From: Archangium violaceum Cb vi76
GTDB taxonomy: Bacteria > Myxococcota > Myxococcia > Myxococcales > Myxococcaceae
DNA length: 64,000 bases
Direction of reading: 5' to 3'
Assembly: GCF_000733295.1 (NCBI RefSeq)
Contig: NZ_JPMI01000275.1
Span: forward strand, 1-64,000
Shown here: positions 8,831 to 17,373 of the stretch, piece after piece
How the letters are laid out: every line of letters begins with the position of its first letter
Numbering within the stretch: position 1 is the first letter of the stretch
Position numbers and translations under genes: made by a program
The notes under the pieces: model-generated
What the model was told of the DNA's origin: nothing
Database searches by the model: none
The model's input: only the letters and a program-made list of their open reading frames with translations

Positions 8831-9067
8831 ATGCGCCCGTTCTGCCGGCTCTATCCCTTCGAGCGCTGGCCGGACGGAAGCTGGAGCGTGCAGATGAGCC
8901 GCTACGGTGACCTGGCCGAGGCAAGAGCGGGCGGGGGAGCCTGCCTGGGAGTGGAGGAGGCCGAGCGGATGGAGGACGTGCTGACGGCCTTCGGTACGAC
9001 ACGGGAGTCGGTGGAGTCGCTCGGAGAGCAACTGGCGGAGGAGACGAGGGCACATGGGCGGGGTTGA
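8831..9067 (+). CDS. Small hypothetical protein
   Basis: 78 residues; not recognised. GC-rich third positions throughout make it a credible gene. It begins with an aromatic-rich segment (FCRLYPFERWPDGSWSVQM) and continues as an amphipathic, acidic helix. No signal peptide or membrane segment. It follows the RqcH-like gene by 37 bp in the same direction and could be co-transcribed. The start has no strong ribosome site. Confidence 0.55.
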   Translation: MRPFCRLYPFERWPDGSWSVQMSRYGDLAEARAGGGACLGVEEAERMEDVLTAFGTTRESVESLGEQLAEETRAHGRG

Positions 9068-9142
9068 CGGGGCGACGCTGGGCAGGCGAGCGGCTTGCGC
9101 CGGCCTTGAGTCCGGGAGGCCACTGGGTACGATGCCGTCCGC

Positions 9143-10036
9143 GTGTCGTCGCTTCCGCCCCACCATCAGATGCACCTCTTCCCGCGCGCTCCCATTCGTG
9201 AGGGGGGCACTTCCCTGCCCACGCGCACCCGCGCGGTGGAGTCCTCCAACCGTCTGGCCACCGCCCTCCACGAGGAGGAGGTGCCGGTCGCGGAGAACTT
9301 CCACCGGGAGAACGCGCTGCGCGGCCCGCAGCCCAACCTCGGCGCGTCCACCCGTGAGGAGCTGTGGGCCCGGGCCGAGGCGCTGGCCTTCCGGCTGTCG
9401 GCGGACTTGCGGATGCCGGTGCGGCTGGCGGTGACGGACAACCGCTCCACCATGGTGTCCTTCCGGCGCAGCGCCAACGCGCTGCAACTGCGGCTGCACC
9501 ACATGTTCCTGGACGCGCCGGAGCCGGTGGTGCGCGCGGTGGCGGACTACGCGGGCCGGGGCAACCGCCTGGCGGGCGGCGTGCTGGACGACTACATCCG
9601 GGGTCAGCAGCCGCGCATCCGTCAGGAGCGCCACGCGGCCGAGGCGGACCTGGAGCCCCGGGGCCGCTGCTTCGACTTGCAGGTGCTCTTCGATCAGCTC
9701 AACCGCGTCTACTTCCACGGGAGCATCCAGGCGCGCATTGGCTGGGGCCGCATGCCTCCCCGGCGGCGGCGCAAGTCCATCCGTCTGGGCGTCTACGACC
9801 ATCAGACACGGGAGATCCGCATCCACCCCGGGTTGGATCGCCCCGAGGTGCCCTCGTACTTCGTGGAATTCATCATCTTCCACGAGATGCTCCACCAGCT
9901 CTTCCCCAGCTCGAACGGGACGGGCCGCCGGGTGCATCACCCTCGGGCCTTCCGTGAGCGGGAGAAAGCCTTCCCGCTCTACTCCGCCGCACTGCGTTGG
10001 GAGCGGGAGAACCTCAACCTGCTGCTGCGAGGCTGA
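9143..10036 (+). CDS. SprT-like zinc metalloprotease-fold protein
   Basis: 297 residues from GTG 9143 (ATG 9170 is the alternative). The C-terminal third has the SprT-type layout: LFDQLNRVYF followed by FVEFIIFHEMLHQLFP, where HEMLH is a zinc-protease HExxH motif. The N-terminal half is helical and unrecognised. SprT/Spartan relatives act on DNA-protein crosslinks, but bacterial members are largely uncharacterised, so only fold and likely zinc binding are supported. It lies 101 bp upstream of pyruvate kinase. Confidence 0.75.
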   Translation: MSSLPPHHQMHLFPRAPIREGGTSLPTRTRAVESSNRLATALHEEEVPVAENFHRENALRGPQPNLGASTREELWARAEALAFRLSADLRMPVRLAVTDNRSTMVSFRRSANALQLRLHHMFLDAPEPVVRAVADYAGRGNRLAGGVLDDYIRGQQPRIRQERHAAEADLEPRGRCFDLQVLFDQLNRVYFHGSIQARIGWGRMPPRRRRKSIRLGVYDHQTREIRIHPGLDRPEVPSYFVEFIIFHEMLHQLFPSSNGTGRRVHHPRAFREREKAFPLYSAALRWERENLNLLLRG

Positions 10037-10058
10037 GACGCGGTTCCCTGCTCGCTGC

Positions 10059-10074
10059 TTTACCAATTTACCAA
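10059..10074 (+). repeat. Tandem 8-bp repeat upstream of pyk
   Basis: TTTACCAA occurs twice back to back, 64 bp before the pyruvate kinase ATG. AT-rich in a GC-rich context; possible regulator-binding site or part of a promoter. No further evidence. Confidence 0.35.
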
Positions 10075-10137
10075 TCGAAGGGCGCGTGCGGACGCTGCTT
10101 GACCCTGCGCGTCGCCCGACCCAATCCTCTTTTGCCC

Positions 10138-11568
10138 ATGCGACGCGCGAAGATTGTCTGCACCCTTGGTCCGGCCTCTCAGAGTCAGGAAATGCTCGAG
10201 GCCCTGATTGAAGCTGGGATGGACGTGGCCCGGCTCAACTTCTCTCACGGCAGCCACGAGAACCACGCCGAGAACATCGCCAAACTCCGGGCGGCCTCGC
10301 TGAAGGTCCGCAAGGCGGTGGGTATCCTGGGAGATCTCCAGGGCCCCAAGATCCGCACCGGCCGCTTCATCACCGGCAGCACGGAGCTGAAGGAAGGTGG
10401 CGAGTTCCACATCACCACGGACGAGTCGGTGAAGGGCACGGATGAGATCGTGTCCACGACGTATCCGTTCCTGGCGGCGGACGTGAATCCGGGAGACCGC
10501 ATCCTGCTGGATGACGGCTTGCTGGAGCTGCGGGTCCTCGAGACGGACAAGAAGCAGTTGATCCGCACGAAGGTGATTCATGGCGGCACGCTGAAGAACA
10601 ACAAGGGCATCAACCTGCCGGGAGTGGCGGTGCGCGCGGACGCGCTGACGCCGAAGGACCGGGAGGACCTGGTGTTCGGCATCAAGGCGGGAGTGGACTT
10701 CCTGGCGCTGTCGTTCGTGCGGCATCCGGCGGACATCGACATGGCGCGCTCGGCGATGGCGGAGGTGGGACGGTCGGTGCCCATCATCGCGAAGCTGGAG
10801 AAGCCGGAGGCGATTGCCCGGCTGGACGCCATCCTGGACAAGACGGACGGCGTGATGGTGGCGCGAGGTGACCTCGGCGTGGAGATTCCGCCCGAGGAGG
10901 TGCCCTCGGTGCAGAAGGACATCGTGCGCCGGTGCAACATGAGGGGCCTGCCGGTCATCGTGGCGACGCAGATGCTCAACTCGATGATCGACAACCCGCG
11001 GCCCACGCGAGCGGAGGCCAGCGACGTGGCCAACGCGGTGTTCGACGGGGCGGACGCGGTGATGCTGTCGGGCGAGACGGCGAGCGGCAAGTTCCCGCGC
11101 GAGTCGGTGGAGATGATGGATCGCATCGTGCTGGCGGCCGAGTCGACGATGCGGGCGCAGGGGCTGAACGCGCCGACGGAGTCGCCGGTGGGGTTGCCGA
11201 CGCACTTCCCGGACGTGATTGCCGCGAGTGCGTGTTACGCGGCGAGGCAGGCGGGGGCGTCGCTGATCGCGGCGTTCACGCTGTCGGGCGTGACGGCGCG
11301 GTTGCTGGCGCACTACCGGCCGCCGGTGCCGATCGTGGCGTTCAGCCCGAACCAGGAAGTGCGCCGCCGGCTGGCGCTCCTGTGGGGCGTGGTGCCGCGG
11401 GTGCTGGAGCCCATCCAGGAGACGGAGGCGATGGTGCGCCGCGTGGAGGAGGAGTTGGTGGCGCGGGGCCTGGCGCAGAAGGGTGACCGCGTGGTGATCG
11501 TGTACGGCGCGCCGGTGGGCCAGCCGGGCAAGATCAACAGCCTGCGGCTGCACACCATTGGTAGCTGA
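10138..11568 (+). CDS. pyk: Pyruvate kinase
   Basis: 476 residues; converts phosphoenolpyruvate and ADP to pyruvate and ATP at the end of glycolysis. The start ATG 10138 gives the canonical RRAKIVCTLGPASQ opening; the upstream GTG at 9997 would overlap the previous gene. Key motifs are complete: NFSHGSHE, DLQGPKIRTG, LALSFVRHPADI, IIAKLEKPEAI (catalytic Lys), MVARGDLGVEIP (metal/substrate site) and the C-terminal allosteric domain. Ends in a convergent arrangement with the HD-GYP gene, separated by the paired hairpin repeats. Confidence 0.97.
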   Translation: MRRAKIVCTLGPASQSQEMLEALIEAGMDVARLNFSHGSHENHAENIAKLRAASLKVRKAVGILGDLQGPKIRTGRFITGSTELKEGGEFHITTDESVKGTDEIVSTTYPFLAADVNPGDRILLDDGLLELRVLETDKKQLIRTKVIHGGTLKNNKGINLPGVAVRADALTPKDREDLVFGIKAGVDFLALSFVRHPADIDMARSAMAEVGRSVPIIAKLEKPEAIARLDAILDKTDGVMVARGDLGVEIPPEEVPSVQKDIVRRCNMRGLPVIVATQMLNSMIDNPRPTRAEASDVANAVFDGADAVMLSGETASGKFPRESVEMMDRIVLAAESTMRAQGLNAPTESPVGLPTHFPDVIAASACYAARQAGASLIAAFTLSGVTARLLAHYRPPVPIVAFSPNQEVRRRLALLWGVVPRVLEPIQETEAMVRRVEEELVARGLAQKGDRVVIVYGAPVGQPGKINSLRLHTIGS

Positions 11569-11588
11569 GCGGGTCCACGGAGGGAAGA

Positions 11589-11683
11589 CCCTCACCCTAT
11601 CCCTCTCCCAAGGGGAGAGGGGACTTGCACGGTGAACACTGGAGTCAGTCCCTCTCCCTCTGGGAGAGGGTCGGGGTGAGGGT
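11589..11683. repeat. Paired palindromic repeats, likely bidirectional terminator
   Basis: Two hairpins with the same stem, CCCTCTCCC/GGGAGAGGG, at 11601-11620 and 11650-11670, embedded in a larger inverted structure (ACCCTCACCC at the left, GGGTGAGGGT at the right). They sit between two convergent genes. The right half (11649-11683, 35 bp) is repeated exactly at 62276-62310, so this is a dispersed intergenic repeat. Confidence 0.8.
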
Positions 11684-11694
11684 CTACCGCGCGC

Positions 11695-13254
11695 CTACCC
11701 GCGGAAGTCCTTGAGGGCGCGCTTGGGGACCTCGGCCTCGACGAAGATGCGGAACAGCTCGTTATCGAGCTGTCCGCTCTGCACCTCGCGCTTGAGGATG
11801 TCGAGCGCGAGCTGATGAGGAACGGCCTTCTTGTAGGGCCGGTCGCTGGCGGTGAGGGCGTCGTAGATGTCCGCGATGGACATCATCCGGGACTGCACGG
11901 GGATGGTGGGCTCGGGGATGGCGCGCGGATAACCGGTGCCATCGAGCTTCTCGTGGTGCGCGTAGGCGATCTCCGGCACGCGGCGCAGGGTGCGCGTCCA
12001 GGGAATCTGCGACAGGAAGCGGTAGGTGTGCTCCACGTGGCTCTCGATCTCCCGGCGCTCCTCCTCGGAGAGGGTGCCCTTGGCGATGGAGAGCGAGTGG
12101 ATCTCCCGGTCGAGCAGCAGGGGCTGCTCCTTTCCGAAGGAGTCCTCGAAGTGCAGGTGGCGCAGCTCGTGGAGCCGCTCGAAGTTGCCCTGGGCGAGCA
12201 CCGTGGGCCGGTTGCAGGTGAGGACGAACTCGAGCACCTCGTCCAGGTGCTTGAGGTCCTCGAGGAGCCGCTCATCCTCCTCGGCGTCGATCTCCGCCAT
12301 GTTCTGCACGCCGCGCAACTTCACGGCGGCGAGCCGGCGGCGGTAGCTCTGCAGTTGCAGGTCCTTGCGGGCCAGCTGGAAGCGGGAGCGCAGCCCCTCC
12401 ATCTCATGGGGGTAGAGCTTCTCGGCCTTGACGAGCACGGGCTCGCGCACGCCCACCTTGCCGAAGTCGTGCAGCAGCGAGGCGTAGCGGACCTCCTGGA
12501 GCTCGGTGGCGGTGAAGCGCGTGTGGGCATAGGGCCCGGTGTGCACGTGCTCGAGCGCGCGGGCCATGGTGACGGTGAGGTCGGCCACGCGGCCCGAGTG
12601 ACCGGCGGTGGTGGGATCCCGCGATTCGATGGCCACCACGGAGGCGGAGACGAAGCCCTCGAAGAGGCGGTTGATCTCCTCGTGGAGCAGTGCGTTCTCG
12701 ATGGCTCCGGCGGCCTGGGCGCCCAGGGCGAGCAGCAGCTCCTCGTCCTCGGAGTCGAAGGGGCGCCCGCTGAGCTTGTTGAGCGACTGGATGACGCCGG
12801 TGACTTCACCGTTGGCGTCGCGCATGGGTACGCAGAGCACGCTCTGGGTGCGGTAGCCGCTGAGGGTGTCGAAGGAGCGGTTGAAGCGCTCGTCGGCGTA
12901 GGCATCCGGGAGGTTGATGATTTCTCCCGTCTGGGCCACCTGGCCGGCGATGCCGCTGCCCACGGGCAGACGGATTTCATTCTTGGAGCCCTGGGCCACC
13001 TTGCTCCACAGCTCGTTGCGCTCGCGGTCCAGCACGAAGAGCGAGCACCGGTCCGCCTCCACCACCTTGCTGGCCTCGTAGAGGATGAGGGGCAGCAGCA
13101 GGTCCAGGTCGCGCTCGGCACTCATGGCCTTGGTGACGTCCAGGATGGACGTGAGCTTCTTGAGGCGCCGGGTGAGGTCTGGAGGATCGGGCGGGGTCTG
13201 TGGAAGCACCGGAATAGGACTCCAAAGGGCGGCGGCGCACGGCCTGGGAGTCAT
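11695..13254 (-). CDS. GAF-HD-GYP cyclic-di-GMP phosphodiesterase
   Basis: 519 residues from ATG 13254; the longer frame runs antisense over rpe and was rejected. A GAF sensor domain (about 30-195) precedes an HD-GYP domain with HD at 262-263 (LLHDFGKVGV), HHE at 433-435 and GTGYP at 439-443, then DIYDALTASDRPYK. HD-GYP enzymes hydrolyse c-di-GMP. Odd point: about 105 residues (291-395), helical and charged, are inserted between the HD motif and the HHE motif, where usual members have a short connection. Cytoplasmic; ligand of the GAF domain unknown. Confidence 0.9.
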   Translation of the reverse strand: MTPRPCAAALWSPIPVLPQTPPDPPDLTRRLKKLTSILDVTKAMSAERDLDLLLPLILYEASKVVEADRCSLFVLDRERNELWSKVAQGSKNEIRLPVGSGIAGQVAQTGEIINLPDAYADERFNRSFDTLSGYRTQSVLCVPMRDANGEVTGVIQSLNKLSGRPFDSEDEELLLALGAQAAGAIENALLHEEINRLFEGFVSASVVAIESRDPTTAGHSGRVADLTVTMARALEHVHTGPYAHTRFTATELQEVRYASLLHDFGKVGVREPVLVKAEKLYPHEMEGLRSRFQLARKDLQLQSYRRRLAAVKLRGVQNMAEIDAEEDERLLEDLKHLDEVLEFVLTCNRPTVLAQGNFERLHELRHLHFEDSFGKEQPLLLDREIHSLSIAKGTLSEEERREIESHVEHTYRFLSQIPWTRTLRRVPEIAYAHHEKLDGTGYPRAIPEPTIPVQSRMMSIADIYDALTASDRPYKKAVPHQLALDILKREVQSGQLDNELFRIFVEAEVPKRALKDFRG

Positions 13255-13351
13255 CTTCTTAGCACGGGAAATACGTGGACCGCCCCTCCCCCTGCTCGCT
13301 CGCCCCCCAAGCGGGTACCACCCGGGAGCGGAAGTGGCTATGTAGCGCCCC

Positions 13352-14005
13352 ATGACCCGCCGCGTTCTCGTGTCCCCCTCGCTCCTGTCCTCCGACTTCG
13401 GCCGCCTCGCCGAGGAGGTGCGCGCGGTGGAAGCCGCCGGGGCGGATTGGATCCACGTGGACGTGATGGATGGGCGTTTCGTGCCCAACATCACCATCGG
13501 CCCGGTGGTGGTGGAGGCCATCAAGAAGGCGGCCACCCGGCCGCTCGACGTGCACCTGATGATCGTCGAGCCCGAGAAGTACGTCGACGCCTTCGCGAAG
13601 GCGGGGGCGGACATCCTCACGGTGCACGTGGAGGCGTGCACGCACCTGCACCGGGTGATTCAGCAGATCCGCCACGCGGGAGCGAAGCCGGCGGTGGTGC
13701 TCAACCCGGCCACGCCGCTGTCGGCGGTGGAGGAGGTGCTGGGAGACGTGGACATGGTGCTGCTGATGAGCGTGAACCCCGGCTTCGGGGGCCAGAGCTT
13801 CATCGCGTCCACGGTGGACAAGGTGCGCCGGCTGCGCGCGATGATGGATGCGCGAGGGTTGTCCACGGACATCGAGGTGGATGGGGGCATCAACGCCGAG
13901 ACGGCCCGGCGGGTGGTGGACGCCGGGGCCACGGTGCTGGTGGCGGGCTCGTACGTGTTCGGCTCGAAGGACCAGGCCGCGGCCATCCGCTCGCTGCGGC
14001 CCTGA
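13352..14005 (+). CDS. rpe: Ribulose-phosphate 3-epimerase
   Basis: 217 residues; interconverts ribulose 5-phosphate and xylulose 5-phosphate in the pentose phosphate pathway. Metal-binding and catalytic residues are at the expected places: His35 and Asp37 in HVDVMDG, His68 in DVHLM, and Asp177 in EVDGGIN. Phosphate loop GGQSFI and the SYVF segment are also present. Divergent from the HD-GYP gene with a 97-bp spacer and convergent with the receiver gene at 14021. Confidence 0.96.
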   Translation: MTRRVLVSPSLLSSDFGRLAEEVRAVEAAGADWIHVDVMDGRFVPNITIGPVVVEAIKKAATRPLDVHLMIVEPEKYVDAFAKAGADILTVHVEACTHLHRVIQQIRHAGAKPAVVLNPATPLSAVEEVLGDVDMVLLMSVNPGFGGQSFIASTVDKVRRLRAMMDARGLSTDIEVDGGINAETARRVVDAGATVLVAGSYVFGSKDQAAAIRSLRP

Positions 14006-14020
14006 GGGAGCGCCTCGGGC

Positions 14021-14401
14021 TCAGTGGGCCGTGTTGTCGAGGCCAGCCATCCGCGCCACCCGGGTCATGAAGGTGTGGTCGAAGGGCTTCACCTCGTAGG
14101 CCTCGGCGCCGAGCTCGAAGCACACGTGGCGGGTGAACTGGTCCTCCACGCCACTGAGGATGACGACCTTGCAGTCGCGCGTCTCGGGGTCCTGCTTGAG
14201 CTGAGCGAGCAGGTCGCGGCCGTCCTGGTGCTGATGGATGTCCAGGATGATGACCGCGGGGCGGTGTCGCCGGGCCAACGAGAGCACATGGTGGGAGGTG
14301 GTATCCGCCACCGAGGCGAGGCCGGAGCGGCGGGCCTCGCGGGTGAGGGCGGATACAACGAGCGGCTCGTCATCGGAGATCAGGACGACTGGAGGAAGCA
14401 T
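14021..14401 (-). CDS. Stand-alone response-regulator receiver domain
   Basis: 126 residues from ATG 14401 (the TTG at 14440 is a weaker start). Single receiver domain with the acidic pair DD at 10-11, phospho-acceptor Asp54 in VIILDIHQ, and the conserved Lys in EVKPF. No output domain, so it acts through protein contacts. No kinase gene is adjacent. Its 3' end is 15 bp from rpe in convergent orientation. Confidence 0.85.
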   Translation of the reverse strand: MLPPVVLISDDEPLVVSALTREARRSGLASVADTTSHHVLSLARRHRPAVIILDIHQHQDGRDLLAQLKQDPETRDCKVVILSGVEDQFTRHVCFELGAEAYEVKPFDHTFMTRVARMAGLDNTAH

Positions 14402-14652
14402 GGGACCCCGGGGTGCCTTCGCTGTACGGGGGAGGGTCAAGCAAGCGGTGTTCCCGATGCATCCCCCAGGAAAATGGACGGGTTACGAGCGGGGAGGCCG
14501 GGTCCCGGGGGCCCCACGAGTCCTGGGAAACCCCTGACGGGTTTCAGGAATGAAAAGCTGATCCAAGGACGTTGACTAGGCCGGGCGGGTCTTGTACATC
14601 CCCGCCCACTTCGACGGCCCGAGAGCAGTTCCGTCGAGGCGCAGAGCGGTAT
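14402..14652. promoter_or_regulatory. Upstream region of tRNA-Pro with promoter candidate
   Basis: Contains a 7-bp stem hairpin (GAAACCC at 14527, GGGTTTC ending 14545) and a promoter candidate on the plus strand, TTGACT (14572-14577), a 17-bp spacer and TACATC (14595-14600), which would start transcription about 45 nt before the tRNA. No coding potential. Confidence 0.5.
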
Positions 14653-14729
14653 CGGGGAGTGGCTCAGCCTGGTAGAGCACTTGGTTCGGGACCAAGGGGT
14701 CGCAGGTTCAAATCCTGTCTCCCCGACCA
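14653..14729 (+). tRNA. tRNA-Pro (anticodon CGG)
   Basis: Full cloverleaf with encoded CCA: acceptor CGGGGAG/CTCCCCG, D arm GCTC/GAGC, anticodon stem CTTGG/CCAAG around TTCGGGA (anticodon CGG, reading CCG), T arm GCAGG TTCAAAT CCTGT. Reads proline codons that are very frequent in this GC-rich genome. Its 3' end is part of the 118-bp direct repeat found again at 23218. Confidence 0.96.
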
Positions 14730-14822
14730 TCAGAAGGGCGCGGAATCCTTGGAGAAATCCTCGGGTCCGCGCCCTTCGTCTTTCCGGGGCCAGGAGGCCA
14801 GCGGCAAACCAGCAGCAAGCGG
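14705..14822 (+). repeat. Left copy of 118-bp direct repeat (tRNA-Pro 3' end, terminator, flank)
   Basis: Begins at GGTTCAAAT of the T arm, runs through the CCA end, the terminator and 39 bp of flank ending AGCAAGCGG. The copy at 23218-23335 is identical except for two G/A differences. Same orientation, 8513 bp apart. Repeats of tRNA 3' ends are typical attachment-site products of island integration, though the length here also fits recombination between two tRNA loci. Confidence 0.9.
14734..14783 (+). terminator. Rho-independent terminator of tRNA-Pro
   Basis: AAGGGCGCGGA (14734-14744) pairs perfectly with TCCGCGCCCTT (14766-14776), followed by CGTCTTT. Located 5 bp after the CCA end. A second copy lies at 23247-23296 in the right repeat. 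Confidence 0.88.
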
Positions 14823-15138
14823 AGGGAGCCTGTTCTCGGCGGACACGGGGACGCTCGGATTCGACGAGCGCTCCTGGTGCAATGACTTGGTGGGCGAGAA
14901 CCACGAAGTCCCCCGCGAAGCGGCGCTGATCGCAGCGGAAGACCCATGGGTTGCGCTTGCGGCGCAGCAGCTTGCGCACGAAGGGCTTCTCATCGCTCTT
15001 GAAGGCGTAGCGCTCGGACAGGAGCGAGGCGGTGGAGAGTGAATAGCCCTCCTCCCTGGCGAGCAGGAGCGCCCAGGGGTTGGCGTGCCCGAGCAGGGGC
15101 AGGGAAACGGGCAGGACGACGGGGGGCTCTCGAGGCAT
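14823..15138 (-). pseudogene. Truncated coding remnant, function unknown
   Basis: On the minus strand from ATG 15138 the frame has strong third-position GC and protein-like content (for example ANPWALLLAREEGY, ERYAFKSDEKPFVRKLL, FRCDQRRFAGDFVV) until about 14890. Codon structure then collapses and the frame runs into the repeat and antisense through the tRNA. I read this as the 5' part of a gene cut off at the left island junction. Not recognised. An earlier in-frame GTG exists at 15183. Confidence 0.4.
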
Positions 15139-15317
15139 GCGGGCGGAGCGCCCCGACGCGGTGGGGTGCCTCCTCGGTCTCACACGGTAGGGCGCCCGGA
15201 GGGTGGCGGCAACGCCCGCTCACCCTCGGCACATGGGGGGGACCGAGCGCGCATCCCTTCCGGCGTGTCCAGGGTCCCGGAATGGTGGTTGCCGCGTTTC
15301 CGTAGTTGAGTCGGTCC

Positions 15318-16319
15318 ATGCGAACACTCTTCCTCCTCTGCTGTTTGTCGCTGGTGGCCTGTGCGACGACGGCGTCCGTCCCGGTCCCGGCTTCGGCCGG
15401 CTCCAGCGCGTTGCATGAGGTGAAGCGGGTGAAGGTGGCCGAGAACGTCGAGCTCGAGGTTCTCGACTTCGGCGGCCGAGGGCCCGCACTCGTCTTCCTG
15501 CCGGGTCTCGGCGACACGGGCCACGTCTTCGACACCTTCGCGCCGGAATTCACCGCGGCGCATCACGTCTACTCCGTCACGCGCCGGGGATTCGGCTCGT
15601 CGAGCTGGCCCGAGCAGGGCTACGACACCGCCACCCTGGGCGAGGACGTCGTCCGGGTGCTGGATGGGCTGGGGCTCGCGAAGGCGTCGTTCGTGGGCCA
15701 CTCCGCCGCCGGGCCAGAGCTCACCTGGGTGGCGACCCATCACCCGGAGCGCGTGGAGAAGGTGGTCTACCTGGACGTGCGGACCGACGGCGACCTGCTG
15801 GCGGAGCTCCTGACGGTCCTGCCCATGCCGCCTCCGAGCGAGCCTGCTCCCGAGGACGTGGCCTCGCGTGCCGCCGTCGCCGCCGCGGCCGCGCGCCACG
15901 TCGGAGGGGCGTTGCCCGAACACGAGATCGACGAGACGAGCGAGTTCGATCCGAACACCGGGCGCTACCTGCGCGACCACGAGTGGCCGCACGCGGAGGA
16001 GCGGGTGATGAAGGGGTTCTTGAAGGTGGACTTCGCGGCCGTGCGCGCGCCCGTGCTCTTCTTCTCCGCGGGCGAGCCTCCGCCCCGGCCCCAGCGGGCG
16101 GAGGACATCCCCGGCTTCCCCCAGATGACCCCTCCCCAGCAGGAGACGTTGAGGACCCTGGTCCCCAGGAAGCTCGAGCGGGACGCCGAAATGGAGAGGG
16201 TGCTGAGCATGCCGAACTGGAAGGGCGTCAAGCTCGAGCACGCGCGGCACTACCTCTGGCTCACCCACCACGACGAAGTGCTGCGCGAGATGATGACCTT
16301 CCTCGGGACATCTTCATGA
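15318..16319 (+). CDS. Alpha/beta-hydrolase lipoprotein
   Basis: 333 residues from ATG 15318. The N-terminus is a lipoprotein signal peptide with lipobox LVAC, Cys15. The mature part is an alpha/beta hydrolase: oxyanion loop PGLGDTGHVF (62-71) and nucleophile elbow GHSAAG (Ser129). The catalytic His probably lies in ARHYLWLTHH near the C-terminus. Expected to be a membrane-anchored, periplasmic esterase- or epoxide-hydrolase-like enzyme; substrate unknown. First complete gene inside the tRNA-repeat-bounded region; codon use is like the chromosome. Followed by two strong hairpins. Confidence 0.85.
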   Translation: MRTLFLLCCLSLVACATTASVPVPASAGSSALHEVKRVKVAENVELEVLDFGGRGPALVFLPGLGDTGHVFDTFAPEFTAAHHVYSVTRRGFGSSSWPEQGYDTATLGEDVVRVLDGLGLAKASFVGHSAAGPELTWVATHHPERVEKVVYLDVRTDGDLLAELLTVLPMPPPSEPAPEDVASRAAVAAAAARHVGGALPEHEIDETSEFDPNTGRYLRDHEWPHAEERVMKGFLKVDFAAVRAPVLFFSAGEPPPRPQRAEDIPGFPQMTPPQQETLRTLVPRKLERDAEMERVLSMPNWKGVKLEHARHYLWLTHHDEVLREMMTFLGTSS

Positions 16320-16352
16320 CCGGGGTGAGCTCTACCGGGCCACGCTCCAATC

Positions 16353-16376
16353 CCCTTCAGCCAGGTCGCTGAAGGG
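16353..16376 (+). terminator. Hairpin after the hydrolase gene
   Basis: CCCTTCAGC (16353-16361) and GCTGAAGGG (16368-16376) form a perfect 9-bp stem with a 6-base loop, 33 bp after the stop codon. No T tract follows, as is common in GC-rich genomes. Confidence 0.55.
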
Positions 16377-16412
16377 CGCTGCCTGCGAGACCTTCCGACC
16401 GCGCTTGGCGCG

Positions 16413-16437
16413 AACTGGTCCGACTGTCGGACCAGTT
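16413..16437. repeat. Perfect 11-bp inverted repeat
   Basis: AACTGGTCCGA and TCGGACCAGTT are separated by CTG. Between two convergent genes, so either a bidirectional terminator or a binding site/recombination relic. No T tract on either side. Confidence 0.6.
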
Positions 16438-16525
16438 GCTCGAAACCGCGCCCGGGAGGTCCCCTTCTTTCGAGCTTCGTTCGGTGGCCACGCCCCAGAG
16501 GGCTCTCCTCCGGTGGCCCTTGGGA

Positions 16526-16639
16526 TTACTCGGCCAGGGTGGTCGGCTCGGGCACCGTGAAGTCGAGCTGATCGAGGCCCTTGCGCATGTCCTCCACGTC
16601 GAGGTGGCCGTACTCCTCCGAGGTGATGGCCGGGCCCTC
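16526..16639 (-). pseudogene. Out-of-frame C-terminal coding remnant
   Basis: A minus-strand frame shifted relative to the SUKH gene starts just as that gene ends and encodes about 38 residues with good codon structure (VLIEGPAITSEEYGHLD, then VEDMRKGLDQLDF) up to a TAA at 16526. It has no start codon of its own. Either the end of a neighbouring gene destroyed by recombination, or the original C-terminus of the SUKH protein after a frameshift near 16642. Family not recognised. Confidence 0.4.
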
Positions 16640-16641
16640 GA

Positions 16642-17373
16642 TTAGAACGGGGACTTTCCCAGGTCCGTGTTGTCCTCGAGGAGCATCTGGAAGCGCTTCA
16701 GCTCCTCGGGGCGGTGCATGCCCACGCGAAGATTGAAATGAGGGCTGTCCGGAGGCCGATACAGCCGTGCCGCTGCCCCCTCTCGCTCGAAGAGCATGCT
16801 GTATCGGGGATAGGGGAGTCGTACGAAGCCCATCTGCTCGAGGAGTCGCGCGAGCTCCTCGGCACTGGGCGTCGTGTGTCCCTCTCGGCGCAGATAACTG
16901 GTTTGATGAGGGAGGGTTGGCAGGTGGACGTGCTCCATGGCCCAGAGGAAGAGCAGCTCCCGTAAGCCGAGGGCCTCCCTGTGCAACTTCGTCTTCCATG
17001 CGTCTGCACCGAAGGGCATTCGTACCACCTGACAGTCTCCTTCCTCGGAAGGGGACTCCAGATCGAGCCAGTAATGATGGGGGGCCAGGGGATTGGGGTC
17101 TCCGAAGATGAAGAGAAACCGCCTTGGCGGCAGTTCTCCCTTCGGCGCGAGCCGGTAGAGCTCGGCGACATCGAGGATGGGATCGAAGGAGCGCACTGGG
17201 GCCAGAAGCGGCCCTCCATGCGTCCCCATGCACCGGGCGAAGTTCCGATAGACTTCCGGGAGCGGACGGCTGAAGACCTCCTCCAACTCGTCCAGGAGCA
17301 CGTCCGGGTAGCCCTCGATTCGACCGTCGTAGCCGGGAGCGTAGCGATCGAGCAGTGCTAACAGTTCGTCCAT
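16642..17373 (-). CDS. SUKH (SMI1/KNR4) superfamily immunity-like protein
   Basis: 243 residues. The opening MDELLALLDRYAPGYDGRI and the LPEVYRNFARCMGTHGGPL segment match the SMI1/KNR4 fold, whose first half normally reads LPxxYxxFL..NGG. No signal peptide or membrane segment. SUKH proteins are the commonest cytoplasmic immunity proteins of polymorphic toxin systems. Here no toxin gene is adjacent: an IS3-type orfA remnant lies directly upstream and overlaps the start by 16 bp. Possibly an orphan immunity gene kept after loss of its toxin. No convincing ribosome site. Confidence 0.65.
   Translation of the reverse strand: MDELLALLDRYAPGYDGRIEGYPDVLLDELEEVFSRPLPEVYRNFARCMGTHGGPLLAPVRSFDPILDVAELYRLAPKGELPPRRFLFIFGDPNPLAPHHYWLDLESPSEEGDCQVVRMPFGADAWKTKLHREALGLRELLFLWAMEHVHLPTLPHQTSYLRREGHTTPSAEELARLLEQMGFVRLPYPRYSMLFEREGAAARLYRPPDSPHFNLRVGMHRPEELKRFQMLLEDNTDLGKSPF

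Noticed and set aside
9997-10137. Upstream GTG extension of pyruvate kinase
   Set aside because: Overlaps the previous gene in another frame; the canonical pyruvate kinase N-terminus begins at 10138.
14437-15183. Minus-strand frame of 248 residues crossing the tRNA-Pro gene
   Set aside because: It includes the well-known antisense-tRNA reading (GETGFEPATPWS...), an annotation artefact. Only the first part (14890-15138) has coding character and is listed as a remnant.
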